Of a stretch of 7,375 nt of DNA, positions 1 through 6,075 are shown one piece after another. Source of the stretch: Fen-1077 sp964462865 (GTDB lineage Bacteria > Chloroflexota > Dehalococcoidia > Dehalococcoidales > RBG-16-60-22); contig CAYWZO010000074.1 of NCBI GenBank assembly GCA_964462865.1, forward strand, positions 1 through 7,375. The letters run 5' to 3'. The position numbers were made by a program, and so were the translations under genes. Under the pieces are notes generated by a model. The model saw only the letters and a program-made list of their open reading frames with translations. It searched no databases and had not been told where the DNA came from. Each line of letters starts with the position of its first letter. The stretch's first letter is position 1.

Positions 1-13
1 ACCCCCTGACCCC

Positions 14-62
14 CTCTCCAAACGGGGCAGGGGAGGATGACTTTAACATCCTGTTTGGAGAG
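14..62. repeat. Structured inverted repeat with one-sided bulge
   Basis: Arms 14-23 (CTCTCCAAAC) and 53-62 (GTTTGGAGAG) are perfect 10-bp reverse complements. Directly inside the right arm, AGGATG (34-39) pairs with CATCCT (47-52) around a 7-nt loop. Together they form a stacked 16-bp stem interrupted only on the left by a 10-nt G-rich bulge (24-33, GGGGCAGGGG). The element lies beyond the end of the methyltransferase gene and could act as an RNA hairpin there, but neither strand has a T-run after it, so a rho-independent terminator is unlikely. A dispersed intergenic repeat or small non-autonomous element is the alternative. The pairing is seen directly; the role is unknown. Confidence 0.5.
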
Positions 63-118
63 CAGGGCGATGAAGGACCCCGGAGATGGGATGAGCGGGA
101 AGCCATGCCCCACACACC

Positions 119-146
119 GAGATCCTTCGCTTCGCTCAGGATGACA
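119..146. repeat. Short dispersed-type repeat motif at a gene end
   Basis: The stretch contains ATCCT (122-126) and AGGAT (138-142) flanking the tandem-like core TCGCTTCGCT, so it can fold as a small hairpin. I recall this core motif as a common intergenic repeat in environmental bacterial genomes, especially Dehalococcoidia-like ones, but only one copy is visible here. It covers the stop codon (136-138) and last codons of the methyltransferase. Confidence 0.4.
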
Positions 147-963
147 GGTCAACTTTTTCCGGTAGGCTTACCATTGCCTCCCCCTGCCTGCGGCGGCCTA
201 CTATTCTGATAAGGGCAAGGTATCGGCCGCCATCTTCTTCGAGGGTTTCCGCCTCGGAGGGGAACATCAGCGTTCCGGCCTCATCGCACGCTTTTTCGTA
301 CTGAATCCAGTCTTTAACGCCGTCGGCAAGCAGTTCCGCCGTAACGTCCGCCATGAAGCTCAACTTCCCCCAGTGCCATTGCCACCAGCCGGCGGTATGG
401 AAGCACCAGCACTCGTCCACCCATAAGGGCGTGCCGCTTGCGCGCAGGCGCGTCAGGTGCTCCGGCGGCGTGGTAAAGTCCTGCGTCAGCCCCGGCACGA
501 CGATTCCTATCTGACCGCCCGGGTGTACGAACTTGCCGAAATATTGCAGGTACAGGTCATCGGTGCCGAAGTACTGGTAGGAATCCACGCTGACGATGGC
601 ATCGAAGAACTCCTCGGCATAGGGCAGGGCGTGCGCCTCGGCATGGACCGGGAAGACCCGGTCTTCCAGGCCGGCCTCGCGTATGCGCTGCCAGTTCTCG
701 GTAGGGCTTATCCACAGGTCGTTGGCCCAGACCTGAACCCCGTACTCCCTGGCGAGAAAGACCGAGCTTAAAGCTTTACCACAGCCCATGTCCAGCACGC
801 GCATCCCCGGCTTGAGCTCCATTTTTTCGCCGAGCCATTCCGTGAGCCACAGCACGTTGGGGCCCATCCACCCTTTCAGCACCCATTCCGGGTCGTATTT
901 CGCCGAGCGCGGAAAACGCTCGTTCCTTAATAACTCTTTCATTCTCTTTTTACCGATATTCAT
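136..963 (-). CDS. Class I SAM-dependent methyltransferase
   Basis: A predicted cytosolic protein of 275 residues that transfers a methyl group from S-adenosylmethionine to an unknown acceptor. The Rossmann-type SAM-binding motif I is VLDMGCG at residues 56-62, an acidic residue ending strand 2 is D82 (in VWANDLW), the motif II-like strand is DAIVSVDSYQYF at about 121-132, and the HPGG turn at 147-150 leads into a later strand (IGIVVPG). These mark a small-molecule or lipid type methyltransferase, related in general form to the ubiquinone/cyclopropane-lipid methyltransferase superfamily. The C-terminal half is rich in Trp (for example GWWQWHWGK, 192-200) and gives no substrate clue. The ATG start has a clear AAGGAG (minus strand, 971-976) seven bases upstream. 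The gene is transcribed divergently from the MFS gene. The last residues (LSS) and the stop lie inside a repeat motif, so the C-terminus may not be ancestral. Confidence 0.88.
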   Translation of the reverse strand: MNIGKKRMKELLRNERFPRSAKYDPEWVLKGWMGPNVLWLTEWLGEKMELKPGMRVLDMGCGKALSSVFLAREYGVQVWANDLWISPTENWQRIREAGLEDRVFPVHAEAHALPYAEEFFDAIVSVDSYQYFGTDDLYLQYFGKFVHPGGQIGIVVPGLTQDFTTPPEHLTRLRASGTPLWVDECWCFHTAGWWQWHWGKLSFMADVTAELLADGVKDWIQYEKACDEAGTLMFPSEAETLEEDGGRYLALIRIVGRRRQGEAMVSLPEKVDLSS

Positions 964-1030
964 TGAGATTCTCCTTATTGATATTCAGTTATAGAAAAAC
1001 ACGGTGGTGCCACACCCACGGTTTACTTAA

Positions 1031-1058
1031 AAGATAGCGACTGGTGCCAATCAATGAA
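1031..1058 (-). promoter_or_regulatory. Weak promoter candidate for the methyltransferase
   Basis: On the minus strand TTCATT (1053-1058) and TATCTT (1031-1036) are separated by 16 bp and lie about 70 bp upstream of the methyltransferase start. Both boxes are partial matches to the sigma-70 consensus, and other AT-rich boxes nearby score about as well, so the assignment is tentative. Confidence 0.2.
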
Positions 1059-1120
1059 TAAAAGTTAAAGCGCCTCCCGGAGGGAGTGTCCAAAGGTCCA
1101 GGCCAGTTCAGCGCCTGGCT

Positions 1121-1139
1121 TTATACCCGCCGGGTTTAA
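1121..1139. promoter_or_regulatory. Operator-like palindrome upstream of the MFS gene
   Basis: The 19-bp sequence TTATACCCGCCGGGTTTAA is an inverted repeat about a central C (1130): ACCCG/CGGGT in the inner arms, one mismatch, then TTA/TAA outside, for eight matched pairs of nine. It lies about 130 bp before the MFS start in the divergent region, a plausible place for a dimeric repressor or activator controlling one or both genes. No cognate regulator is encoded in the window, and the symmetry could be chance or part of an RNA hairpin. Confidence 0.35.
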
Positions 1140-1270
1140 GTGGGGTAGAGATTGTTTATCTTACTTGGGCTGACATTCGGCTTAATCATAACATCGAACA
1201 TGAAACAGGTCAATCCCCACAGGCGCCCGGTTCGTCTTAAGCCTCGGTTTGTGGTATCGTTAATATAGTC

Positions 1271-2560
1271 ATGCAGCCAAGCGTTTCCCAGACTAAACGG
1301 CCCCGTATCTTCTTCGGCTGGTATATCATCGGCCTTATGATTATCGCCATGATGCTGATCTACGGCATCAGGCTATCATTTTCCGTATTTTTCGCGCCGG
1401 TACTGGACTATTTCGGCTGGTACCGGGGCAGTACCGCCATCATGCTGTCGCTGAACATCTTTGTTTACGGCTTAGCCTCGCCGGTGGCCGGTCTGCTGGT
1501 GGACCGCTGGAAACCCCGCACCGTGGCCGTGCTGGGCCTTTTCATCGTATCGGTGTCCACCGCCACCTGTTACTTCGCCAGCCAGCTATGGCATTTTTAC
1601 CTGCTTTTCGGTGTCTTGTTGCCCATCGGTGCCGCCTTTTGCGGTTCTCCGGTCCTGCACCCGACGATTATCAACTGGTTTGGTAAGTGGCGGGGGCTGG
1701 CCGTGGGTCTGGGGCAGATCGGGGGCGGACTTAGCTTTATGTATACGATGATGGTCGAGGCCGTCATTTCCCGCTGGCAGTGGCAGGTCTCTTTTCTGGT
1801 CATGGGCGGTCTGGTTATCGTTGTGCTGTTGCCGCTGTATCTCCTCTTCTTCTATCATCGCCCGGAGGACAAGGGCATGGTGGCCTACGGCGCCGGGGAA
1901 CCATCCGCCGGGGAGGTTAAAGGTGCTCAACCACCCGATAGAGACTGGACTCTACGCACGGCCCTCGGAACCTACCAGCTCTGGCTACTGGTTTTTGCGG
2001 AGTTCTGCTTCTGGGGCATGGGTAACTACATGATTCTGGCCCACCAGGTCAAGTTCGCGGAGGACGCTGGCTTCAGCAGCCTGCTGGCGACATCCGCATT
2101 TGCGCTCTTCGGGATGGTCTCTATCGCCGGTCAGCTTTGCTCATTCATTTCCGATAAAATAGGCCGGGAATGGGCCCTGACTTTTTCAGTCGTTCTGGCC
2201 GTCGGCGGGCTGGTGGCATTAATGTCGGTCAGGGACGCGTCGCAACTCTGGCTACTTTACGTGTTCTCGGTGTGTTCCGGGTTCGCCACGGGCATATTTT
2301 CACCCGTGATGATAGTAGGAACAGCCGATATCTTCAGAGGCAGGAATATCAGCACGCTGATGGCTTTGTTACTGACCGGTTCGGGATTCGGCGGTGCCAT
2401 CGGCCCCTGGCTCGGCGGGTACATTTATGATGTTTTCAAAAGCTATAACATAGCGTTTTTAATCAGCATGGCAGCCTTCATCATCGGGGGTATCAGTTTC
2501 TGGGTCGCCGCCCCAAGGAAAGCCGAAAGCCTGCGCGCCCGGCTGATGAAGCCGGTCTAA
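1271..2560 (+). CDS. MFS transporter, OFA/monocarboxylate-type
   Basis: An integral inner-membrane permease of 429 residues, the usual length for 12-TM major facilitator proteins. TM1 starts at about residue 14 after a short basic N-terminus. The loop 2-3 motif GLLVDRWKPR (74-83) matches MFS motif A, and the equivalent loop in the second half is SDKIGRE (294-300). The TM4-TM5 segment PTIINWFGKWRGLAVGLGQ (131-149) is typical of oxalate/formate antiporter and monocarboxylate transporter relatives, so the likely cargo is a small organic anion, though this is not provable from sequence. A hydrophilic central loop spans about 197-230 between the two six-helix halves. ATG 1271 is the only usual start codon between an in-frame stop at 1238 and TM1, yet it lacks a Shine-Dalgarno sequence. 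The gene is convergent with the flavoprotein/ferredoxin operon, 21 bp from its end, suggesting transport for that enzyme. Confidence 0.9.
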   Translation: MQPSVSQTKRPRIFFGWYIIGLMIIAMMLIYGIRLSFSVFFAPVLDYFGWYRGSTAIMLSLNIFVYGLASPVAGLLVDRWKPRTVAVLGLFIVSVSTATCYFASQLWHFYLLFGVLLPIGAAFCGSPVLHPTIINWFGKWRGLAVGLGQIGGGLSFMYTMMVEAVISRWQWQVSFLVMGGLVIVVLLPLYLLFFYHRPEDKGMVAYGAGEPSAGEVKGAQPPDRDWTLRTALGTYQLWLLVFAEFCFWGMGNYMILAHQVKFAEDAGFSSLLATSAFALFGMVSIAGQLCSFISDKIGREWALTFSVVLAVGGLVALMSVRDASQLWLLYVFSVCSGFATGIFSPVMIVGTADIFRGRNISTLMALLLTGSGFGGAIGPWLGGYIYDVFKSYNIAFLISMAAFIIGGISFWVAAPRKAESLRARLMKPV

Positions 2561-2579
2561 AAGATTGATACTTTTCAGG

Positions 2580-2600
2580 CTCTACTGGCCCTTTGTAGAG
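2580..2600. terminator. Weak terminator-like hairpin between convergent genes
   Basis: CTCTAC (2580-2585) pairs with GTAGAG (2595-2600) around a 9-nt loop, just past the MFS stop codon and overlapping the ferredoxin stop (2582-2584). On the plus strand it is followed by a loosely T-rich GTTTGTTCTC. A second AT-rich stem AAAAG/CTTTT (2559-2563 with 2571-2575) lies beside it. The position suits bidirectional termination, but both stems are short. Confidence 0.3.
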
Positions 2601-2953
2601 GTTTGTTCTCCCCCGGAAGGCGGCCGGGTGTTCGGCGGGGGCGGTTTCTTCATGCCCAGGCGGAAGTATTCCCCGGTGTCCTTGCGCTTCCAGTTGACCG
2701 AAATGCGCTGCTGGGTGGGGTGGAGCATCTTAATCGCCCCCGGGCGCGGGCATTCCTCGACGCAGGCCGCGCAGTACCAGCATTCCTCCGGATAGACGAC
2801 GATGGGCGGCTTCTTCTTTTCCGGGTTGGGCATCATCACATCGTCGGGGCAGACGGTAACGCAGAGGTTGCAGCCGGTGCAGATATCGGGATTGAACTCG
2901 ACCGCCTTGTTCGGCGTGGGCGGATTGGGTACGATATAGACTTTATCGCTCAT
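2582..2953 (-). CDS. AprB-like [4Fe-4S] dicluster ferredoxin protein
   Basis: A predicted cytoplasmic electron-transfer subunit of 123 residues, carrying two [4Fe-4S] clusters. The first motif has C25, C28, C31 and C35 (CTGCNLCVTVCP); the second has C58, C61, C64 and C68 (CWYCAACVEECPRPGAI). After the clusters comes a tail with NWKRKDTGEYFRLGMKK (87-103). Its Trp/basic/hydrophobic pattern resembles, as I recall it, the tail by which the APS reductase beta subunit clamps its alpha subunit. It ends in a Pro-rich stretch (KKPPPPNTRPP, 102-112) and a polar terminus. The first cluster motif is the simple ferredoxin form, not the insertion-bearing AprB form. The gene lies 30 bp downstream of the AprA-like flavoprotein, and a GGGAAGG about nine bases before the ATG acts as ribosome binding site. 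It most likely passes electrons between the flavin and an external partner. A generic ferredoxin is the alternative. Confidence 0.85.
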   Translation of the reverse strand: MSDKVYIVPNPPTPNKAVEFNPDICTGCNLCVTVCPDDVMMPNPEKKKPPIVVYPEECWYCAACVEECPRPGAIKMLHPTQQRISVNWKRKDTGEYFRLGMKKPPPPNTRPPSGGEQTSTKGQ

Positions 2954-2983
2954 TTTCGTTTACCTTCCCTTCATTAGCTCAAG

Positions 2984-4984
2984 CTAGAGCCCGGAGTACT
3001 GGTTGTAGTTTTCCTCGTAAGAGGAGGCATAAGGCGTCTTGAGGTGGAAGTCCAGCGGCAGCTCCCTGACCTGGACCTGGTTGTCTTCCTGCCGGATGGG
3101 CAGCAGCTTGTTCCATTCCGGCGGGTCCATCTGGGGGTAGTCCAGCCGGTTGAAACTAAGGATAGTATTACTGGCCTTGCGTGCCAGCGAGGCCTGCATC
3201 ACCAGCTCGCCCATGGTTATCAGCGAGTGGCATTCCAGCAGGCGGCCCAGCTCGTGCGGATTGGAGGCATAGGCCGAGGCGAGTTCGGTCGTCTTAAGTT
3301 CGTTGAGCAGCCGCAGCCCCAGGTTCAATGTTAGCTCGGTCTTATGCGAGCCGCAGTAGTCCCGCATAATCCGGGCGATGGCCACGTTGATTTCCTTCCA
3401 GCCGTTGCCTTCTTTGCTCTGCTCGAGCGCCCCGTAGACGCGTTCCTTCTCCGCCTCGATTTGTTGGCGGTCGGCGACGGGTTCGGGGGCGGTGCGGGCG
3501 TAAGTGACAGCGTGCCGACCGGCGTACCGGCCAGTGGCGTGCGACTCGCCGTGGCAGCCCCCACCGAAGATGGTGCTGCCGGCGGCGGCATAAAGCCCTT
3601 CCAGGTTGGTCCGCAGGTTCCAGTCCAGCAGGTAGCCGCCGCCGCCCATGCTGCGGACGTTGGGCGGGGCGTTGATGGGGGCGCCCCAGAAATTGGAGTG
3701 GGCGTACCCTTCCGGCGGCATCACCGGGGCCTGGAGCATATCTTTATCCGGGTCAAAGCCGGCCTTGGTGTAGGTATCATATATCGGTATGCGGGTCTTG
3801 CCTTCGTTGCCGACCATCATGCCGAAGATAGCCCGGCGCTCCGTTTCCGGCAGGCGGGTAAGGTCGGCGTAGAGCGGCAGCTTGAACTCGCCCTTGCGGA
3901 TGCGCTCCACCAAGTCACGGGTAAGGTCGTCCTGGTTGTATTCACGGAGGTAGTTGGTAATCCCTATCCCGATGCCCAGGATGAATTGCTGCCCTTCCGC
4001 GGGGAGAAACCGCTGGAGCACGGTGTTCAACGGCCGGCCGAAGGTGTCCACCCAGGGCACCTCTTTGCCCTCGACGTCGACAATCGGCGCGCCGTGGTAG
4101 GTATTGCTCGTCCCGCCCATGCTGTAGGGCGTATAGCCGAAGCCGCTCAAGCGGTTATGGCCGGACGCCTCCATGCAGACGAACTCGGCGCCGGCGTTCC
4201 AGCCTATCGCCTGGCCCACCCCGGCGCTGTTCATATCGGCCATGGAGCTGGCGGCGGTGATTTCCGGGGCGAACAGGGCGAGCCGGGCGGCCCCGCCGGT
4301 GGCGATAATCGTCGCCTTGGCCCGGAAGACGCAGAACTCGCCGGTACGCGCATCGACGGCGGTGGCCCCCACCACCCGCGCCCCCTGCTTACCGCCCTCG
4401 GTAAGCAGGCTGGTGGTCGCCATGCGGTTATGGACGTCCACGCCCAGCCGCTGCATTTCCGCGTATAATTTAGGCTTGATATCAAAGCCCCAGACGCGGA
4501 TAACGTGCCGGTTCTGGTAATCGTAGGCGAACATGAGCTTGGTCTCTTCGTCACGGAAGTCGGCCCCCTTGAACTCGTCGTGGACGTCGCGTATCTGGAT
4601 GCCCATCTGCTCGCACTCGAGCAGGGTGTCCCAGCCTTCCTTGTTGATGATGTAGCGGACGTGGGCGCCGGTGTAGCCGTGCATGCTGTCATAGCAGGCC
4701 TTGGTGTACATCTCCGGGGTCACCTTGGAGCAGGGGTTGGTGACGGCGCCGTGCCAGTGGTCGACGCCGGCCCCGCCGCAGCCACTGCGCTTGGCGTGGC
4801 CCCTTTCCATAACGGCTACCATCGCCCCCGCCCGGGCGGCGGCGATGGCGGCCCGGCAGCCGGCCACGCCCGCGCCGATGACCAGCACATCCGAGACTAC
4901 CTCTTTCACCTTGCCGTAGTGTATCGGGTACGGCCATTCGGGAAGGTTGCCCTTTCTCTGAACATACTCATGCCAGGTACTCAT
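2984..4984 (-). CDS. AprA-like FAD-dependent oxidoreductase flavoprotein
   Basis: A 666-residue flavoprotein of the fumarate reductase/succinate dehydrogenase/APS reductase alpha superfamily, probably cytoplasmic because no signal peptide is seen. The dinucleotide fold is VLVIGAGVAG (33-42) with E60 ending strand 2. Further FAD contacts are ATGGAARL (228-235) and LYAAAGS (464-470). Where SdhA/FrdA carry RSH with a flavin-linked His, this protein has RSG (66-68), so FAD is probably non-covalent, as in AprA. The C-terminal helical domain ends with a region rich in Tyr, Trp and acidic residues (RLDYPQMDPPEWNKLL, 613-628) that resembles the AprA C-terminus as I remember it. The HPTG fumarate-site motif is absent (MEASGHNRLSG at 271-281), so the substrate is unknown. 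The start has AAGGAGG eight bases upstream. It leads an operon with the AprB-like protein, so the two probably form a heterodimer. Automated tools may call it a fumarate reductase flavoprotein. Confidence 0.87.
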   Translation of the reverse strand: MSTWHEYVQRKGNLPEWPYPIHYGKVKEVVSDVLVIGAGVAGCRAAIAAARAGAMVAVMERGHAKRSGCGGAGVDHWHGAVTNPCSKVTPEMYTKACYDSMHGYTGAHVRYIINKEGWDTLLECEQMGIQIRDVHDEFKGADFRDEETKLMFAYDYQNRHVIRVWGFDIKPKLYAEMQRLGVDVHNRMATTSLLTEGGKQGARVVGATAVDARTGEFCVFRAKATIIATGGAARLALFAPEITAASSMADMNSAGVGQAIGWNAGAEFVCMEASGHNRLSGFGYTPYSMGGTSNTYHGAPIVDVEGKEVPWVDTFGRPLNTVLQRFLPAEGQQFILGIGIGITNYLREYNQDDLTRDLVERIRKGEFKLPLYADLTRLPETERRAIFGMMVGNEGKTRIPIYDTYTKAGFDPDKDMLQAPVMPPEGYAHSNFWGAPINAPPNVRSMGGGGYLLDWNLRTNLEGLYAAAGSTIFGGGCHGESHATGRYAGRHAVTYARTAPEPVADRQQIEAEKERVYGALEQSKEGNGWKEINVAIARIMRDYCGSHKTELTLNLGLRLLNELKTTELASAYASNPHELGRLLECHSLITMGELVMQASLARKASNTILSFNRLDYPQMDPPEWNKLLPIRQEDNQVQVRELPLDFHLKTPYASSYEENYNQYSGL

Positions 4985-5037
4985 TGGTCAGTCCTCCTTT
5001 ACTTATTTTCACTGGAAGTTGAATACAGGCCGATAAG

Positions 5038-5066
5038 AGAATACCAGAAAAAGGGTAGAAAAACAA
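5038..5066 (-). promoter_or_regulatory. Sigma-70-type promoter for the flavoprotein operon
   Basis: On the minus strand TTGTTT (5061-5066) and TATTCT (5038-5043) are exactly 17 bp apart, and the -10 box is preceded by TGG, giving an extended -10. Transcription would start near 5031, leaving a leader of roughly 47 bases with the strong AAGGAGG before the flavoprotein ATG. It lies downstream of the 5110-5133 hairpin, which fits a separate transcription unit. Not proven by sequence alone. Confidence 0.45.
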
Positions 5067-5109
5067 TGATGGGATTTATGGCTTTTAGATTTGACTCAAG
5101 GGGAAAAGG

Positions 5110-5133
5110 GGAGAGGGGCTGACGCCCCTCTCC
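5110..5133 (-). terminator. Strong hairpin at the end of the molybdoenzyme operon
   Basis: GGAGAGGGGC (5110-5119) and GCCCCTCTCC (5124-5133) form a perfect 10-bp GC-rich stem with a 4-nt loop, 37 bp beyond the nrfD-type stop codon. Reading along the minus strand it is followed by CCTTTTCCCC, a poor U-run, so it may be a weak intrinsic terminator, an mRNA-stabilising end, or a copy of an intergenic repeat: one half with its loop closely matches positions 6-21. Confidence 0.5.
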
Positions 5134-5169
5134 AATGATTCTTTTATCTGTTTTAATAAGTATTTAAGC

Positions 5170-6045
5170 TTATTCATCGGGCAGCAGGGGGCTGTAAAGG
5201 CCGCCCTTCAGGATAACGTACCGCAGCATGACGCCGCCGATGATGGCGCCTACCGCCGCCACGGCGAAAACAGCCGTTGAAGTATTGTCCGTCAGAGAGA
5301 ACGGCGCGACCAGGGCGAGCGGAAGGATGATGCCCAGAAACACCACACCAATCCAGAACGCCGGAGCGATAGGGCCCCGCAGCACCCTTGCCGTGGAATC
5401 CCGGGCGGTGACGCTTCCGTAAGTGGCTGACCAGAAATAAGTCGCCACAAAAATGGCATTTACCACCAGGACTACCAGCAGGTAGTTACCGATAGTCACC
5501 AGAGTCGCGGTGTCCTTGTTCAAGCTCACGAGCATCACTACCGCCAGCCCGCCGATCAATCCGGAGACGACATACAATATGGGAACCAGGCCCGAGTTCC
5601 AGAGCTTGATGGCCCCGACATAGCCGACGACGAAGCCGCTGTAAATAGCGACGCCGAAGGCCATGATACCGGCGACAACCTTAAAAAAAGTTTCGGCAGC
5701 GCCCGGAGCCCATTGCGACAGGATGATTTGTATTGCGGCGGCACCAAGGAACAAGAATATCAGGATAAAGCCGCGGGATATCCAGGAGCTGCCGGGCTTG
5801 AGCATCATGCGCCAGAACCTCATCGGCTTGCTAAGATGCGCCATATCCACCAGACCAGCCAGCGCCGCCAGAGCCCAGGCAATAATCGTGCCCGGCATGC
5901 TATCGAAGTAAAGCGAGGCCAGGTACAGGCCGCCGCTGATGCCGCCTAAGAACATGGCGAAGGCGACCATGATACCGTGACCTTCAATCCAATCCCGCTG
6001 CGGCGTATATTTGACCATGAAATCCCAGGGTTTTGTCTGCATCAT
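5170..6045 (-). CDS. nrfD: NrfD/PsrC-type membrane anchor subunit
   Basis: A 291-residue integral membrane protein that anchors the molybdoenzyme complex and exchanges electrons with the quinone pool. I count about eight hydrophobic helices, near 26-47, 52-70, 91-111, 120-142, 152-173, 183-204, 228-248 and 258-279. Family-typical segments are LSKPMRFWRMMLKPGSSWIS (71-90) followed by RG, the Gly-rich first helix GGISGGLYLAS (34-44), and the C-terminal RYVILKGGLYSPLLP (275-289). Such subunits carry no heme and hold a quinone site near the membrane face adjoining the iron-sulfur subunit. The length is in the range of the shorter PsrC-like members. The gene follows the iron-sulfur gene by 30 bp, with AAGGAGG about ten bases before the first of two consecutive ATG codons. 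It is the last gene of this operon. The symbol denotes family, not nitrite reduction. Confidence 0.9.
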   Translation of the reverse strand: MMQTKPWDFMVKYTPQRDWIEGHGIMVAFAMFLGGISGGLYLASLYFDSMPGTIIAWALAALAGLVDMAHLSKPMRFWRMMLKPGSSWISRGFILIFLFLGAAAIQIILSQWAPGAAETFFKVVAGIMAFGVAIYSGFVVGYVGAIKLWNSGLVPILYVVSGLIGGLAVVMLVSLNKDTATLVTIGNYLLVVLVVNAIFVATYFWSATYGSVTARDSTARVLRGPIAPAFWIGVVFLGIILPLALVAPFSLTDNTSTAVFAVAAVGAIIGGVMLRYVILKGGLYSPLLPDE

Positions 6046-6075
6046 TGTCCTGTAACCTCCTTACCATTCTCCCAC

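Larger units (their letters stand above)
964..1270. other. Divergent intergenic region with small dyads
   Basis: This 307-bp gap holds the upstream regions of both the methyltransferase (leftward) and the MFS gene (rightward). I see no ORF or RNA gene of a known class in it. Visible structure: a small hairpin CTCCC/GGGAG (1074-1086), a hairpin CCAGGC/GCCTGG (1098-1103 with 1113-1118, with the alternative pairing GCCAG/CTGGC at 1102-1106 and 1115-1119), and a longer dyad at 1121-1139 listed separately. Being in a row, these could form a regulatory leader for the MFS gene or binding sites for a regulator, but no regulator gene is in the window. Promoter matches for the MFS gene are poor. Confidence 0.5.

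Noticed and set aside
1005..1049. Direct repeat TGGTGCCA at 1005-1012 and 1042-1049
   Set aside because: An 8-bp repeat within 300 bp is expected by chance about once; no further copies or symmetry support a binding site.
964..1270. Cobalamin or SAM riboswitch in the divergent region
   Set aside because: No recognisable conserved core of either class is present on either strand; only short hairpins are seen.
3344..4468. Long plus-strand open frame of 374 codons
   Set aside because: It lies fully inside the flavoprotein gene on the opposite strand; the product is low-complexity Ala/Gly/Val/Arg-rich with no recognisable domain, as expected for an antisense shadow in GC-rich DNA.
2582..4984. 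Dissimilatory APS reductase aprAB
   Set aside because: Gene order is reversed, no sat or qmo gene is nearby, the first cluster motif of the small protein is the plain ferredoxin type, and the flavoprotein pocket region differs; only an AprAB-like call is safe.
4505..5122. Plus-strand open frame of 205 codons reaching into the intergenic gap
   Set aside because: Most of it is antisense to the flavoprotein N-terminus and its end runs through the hairpin; no ribosome binding site or family features.
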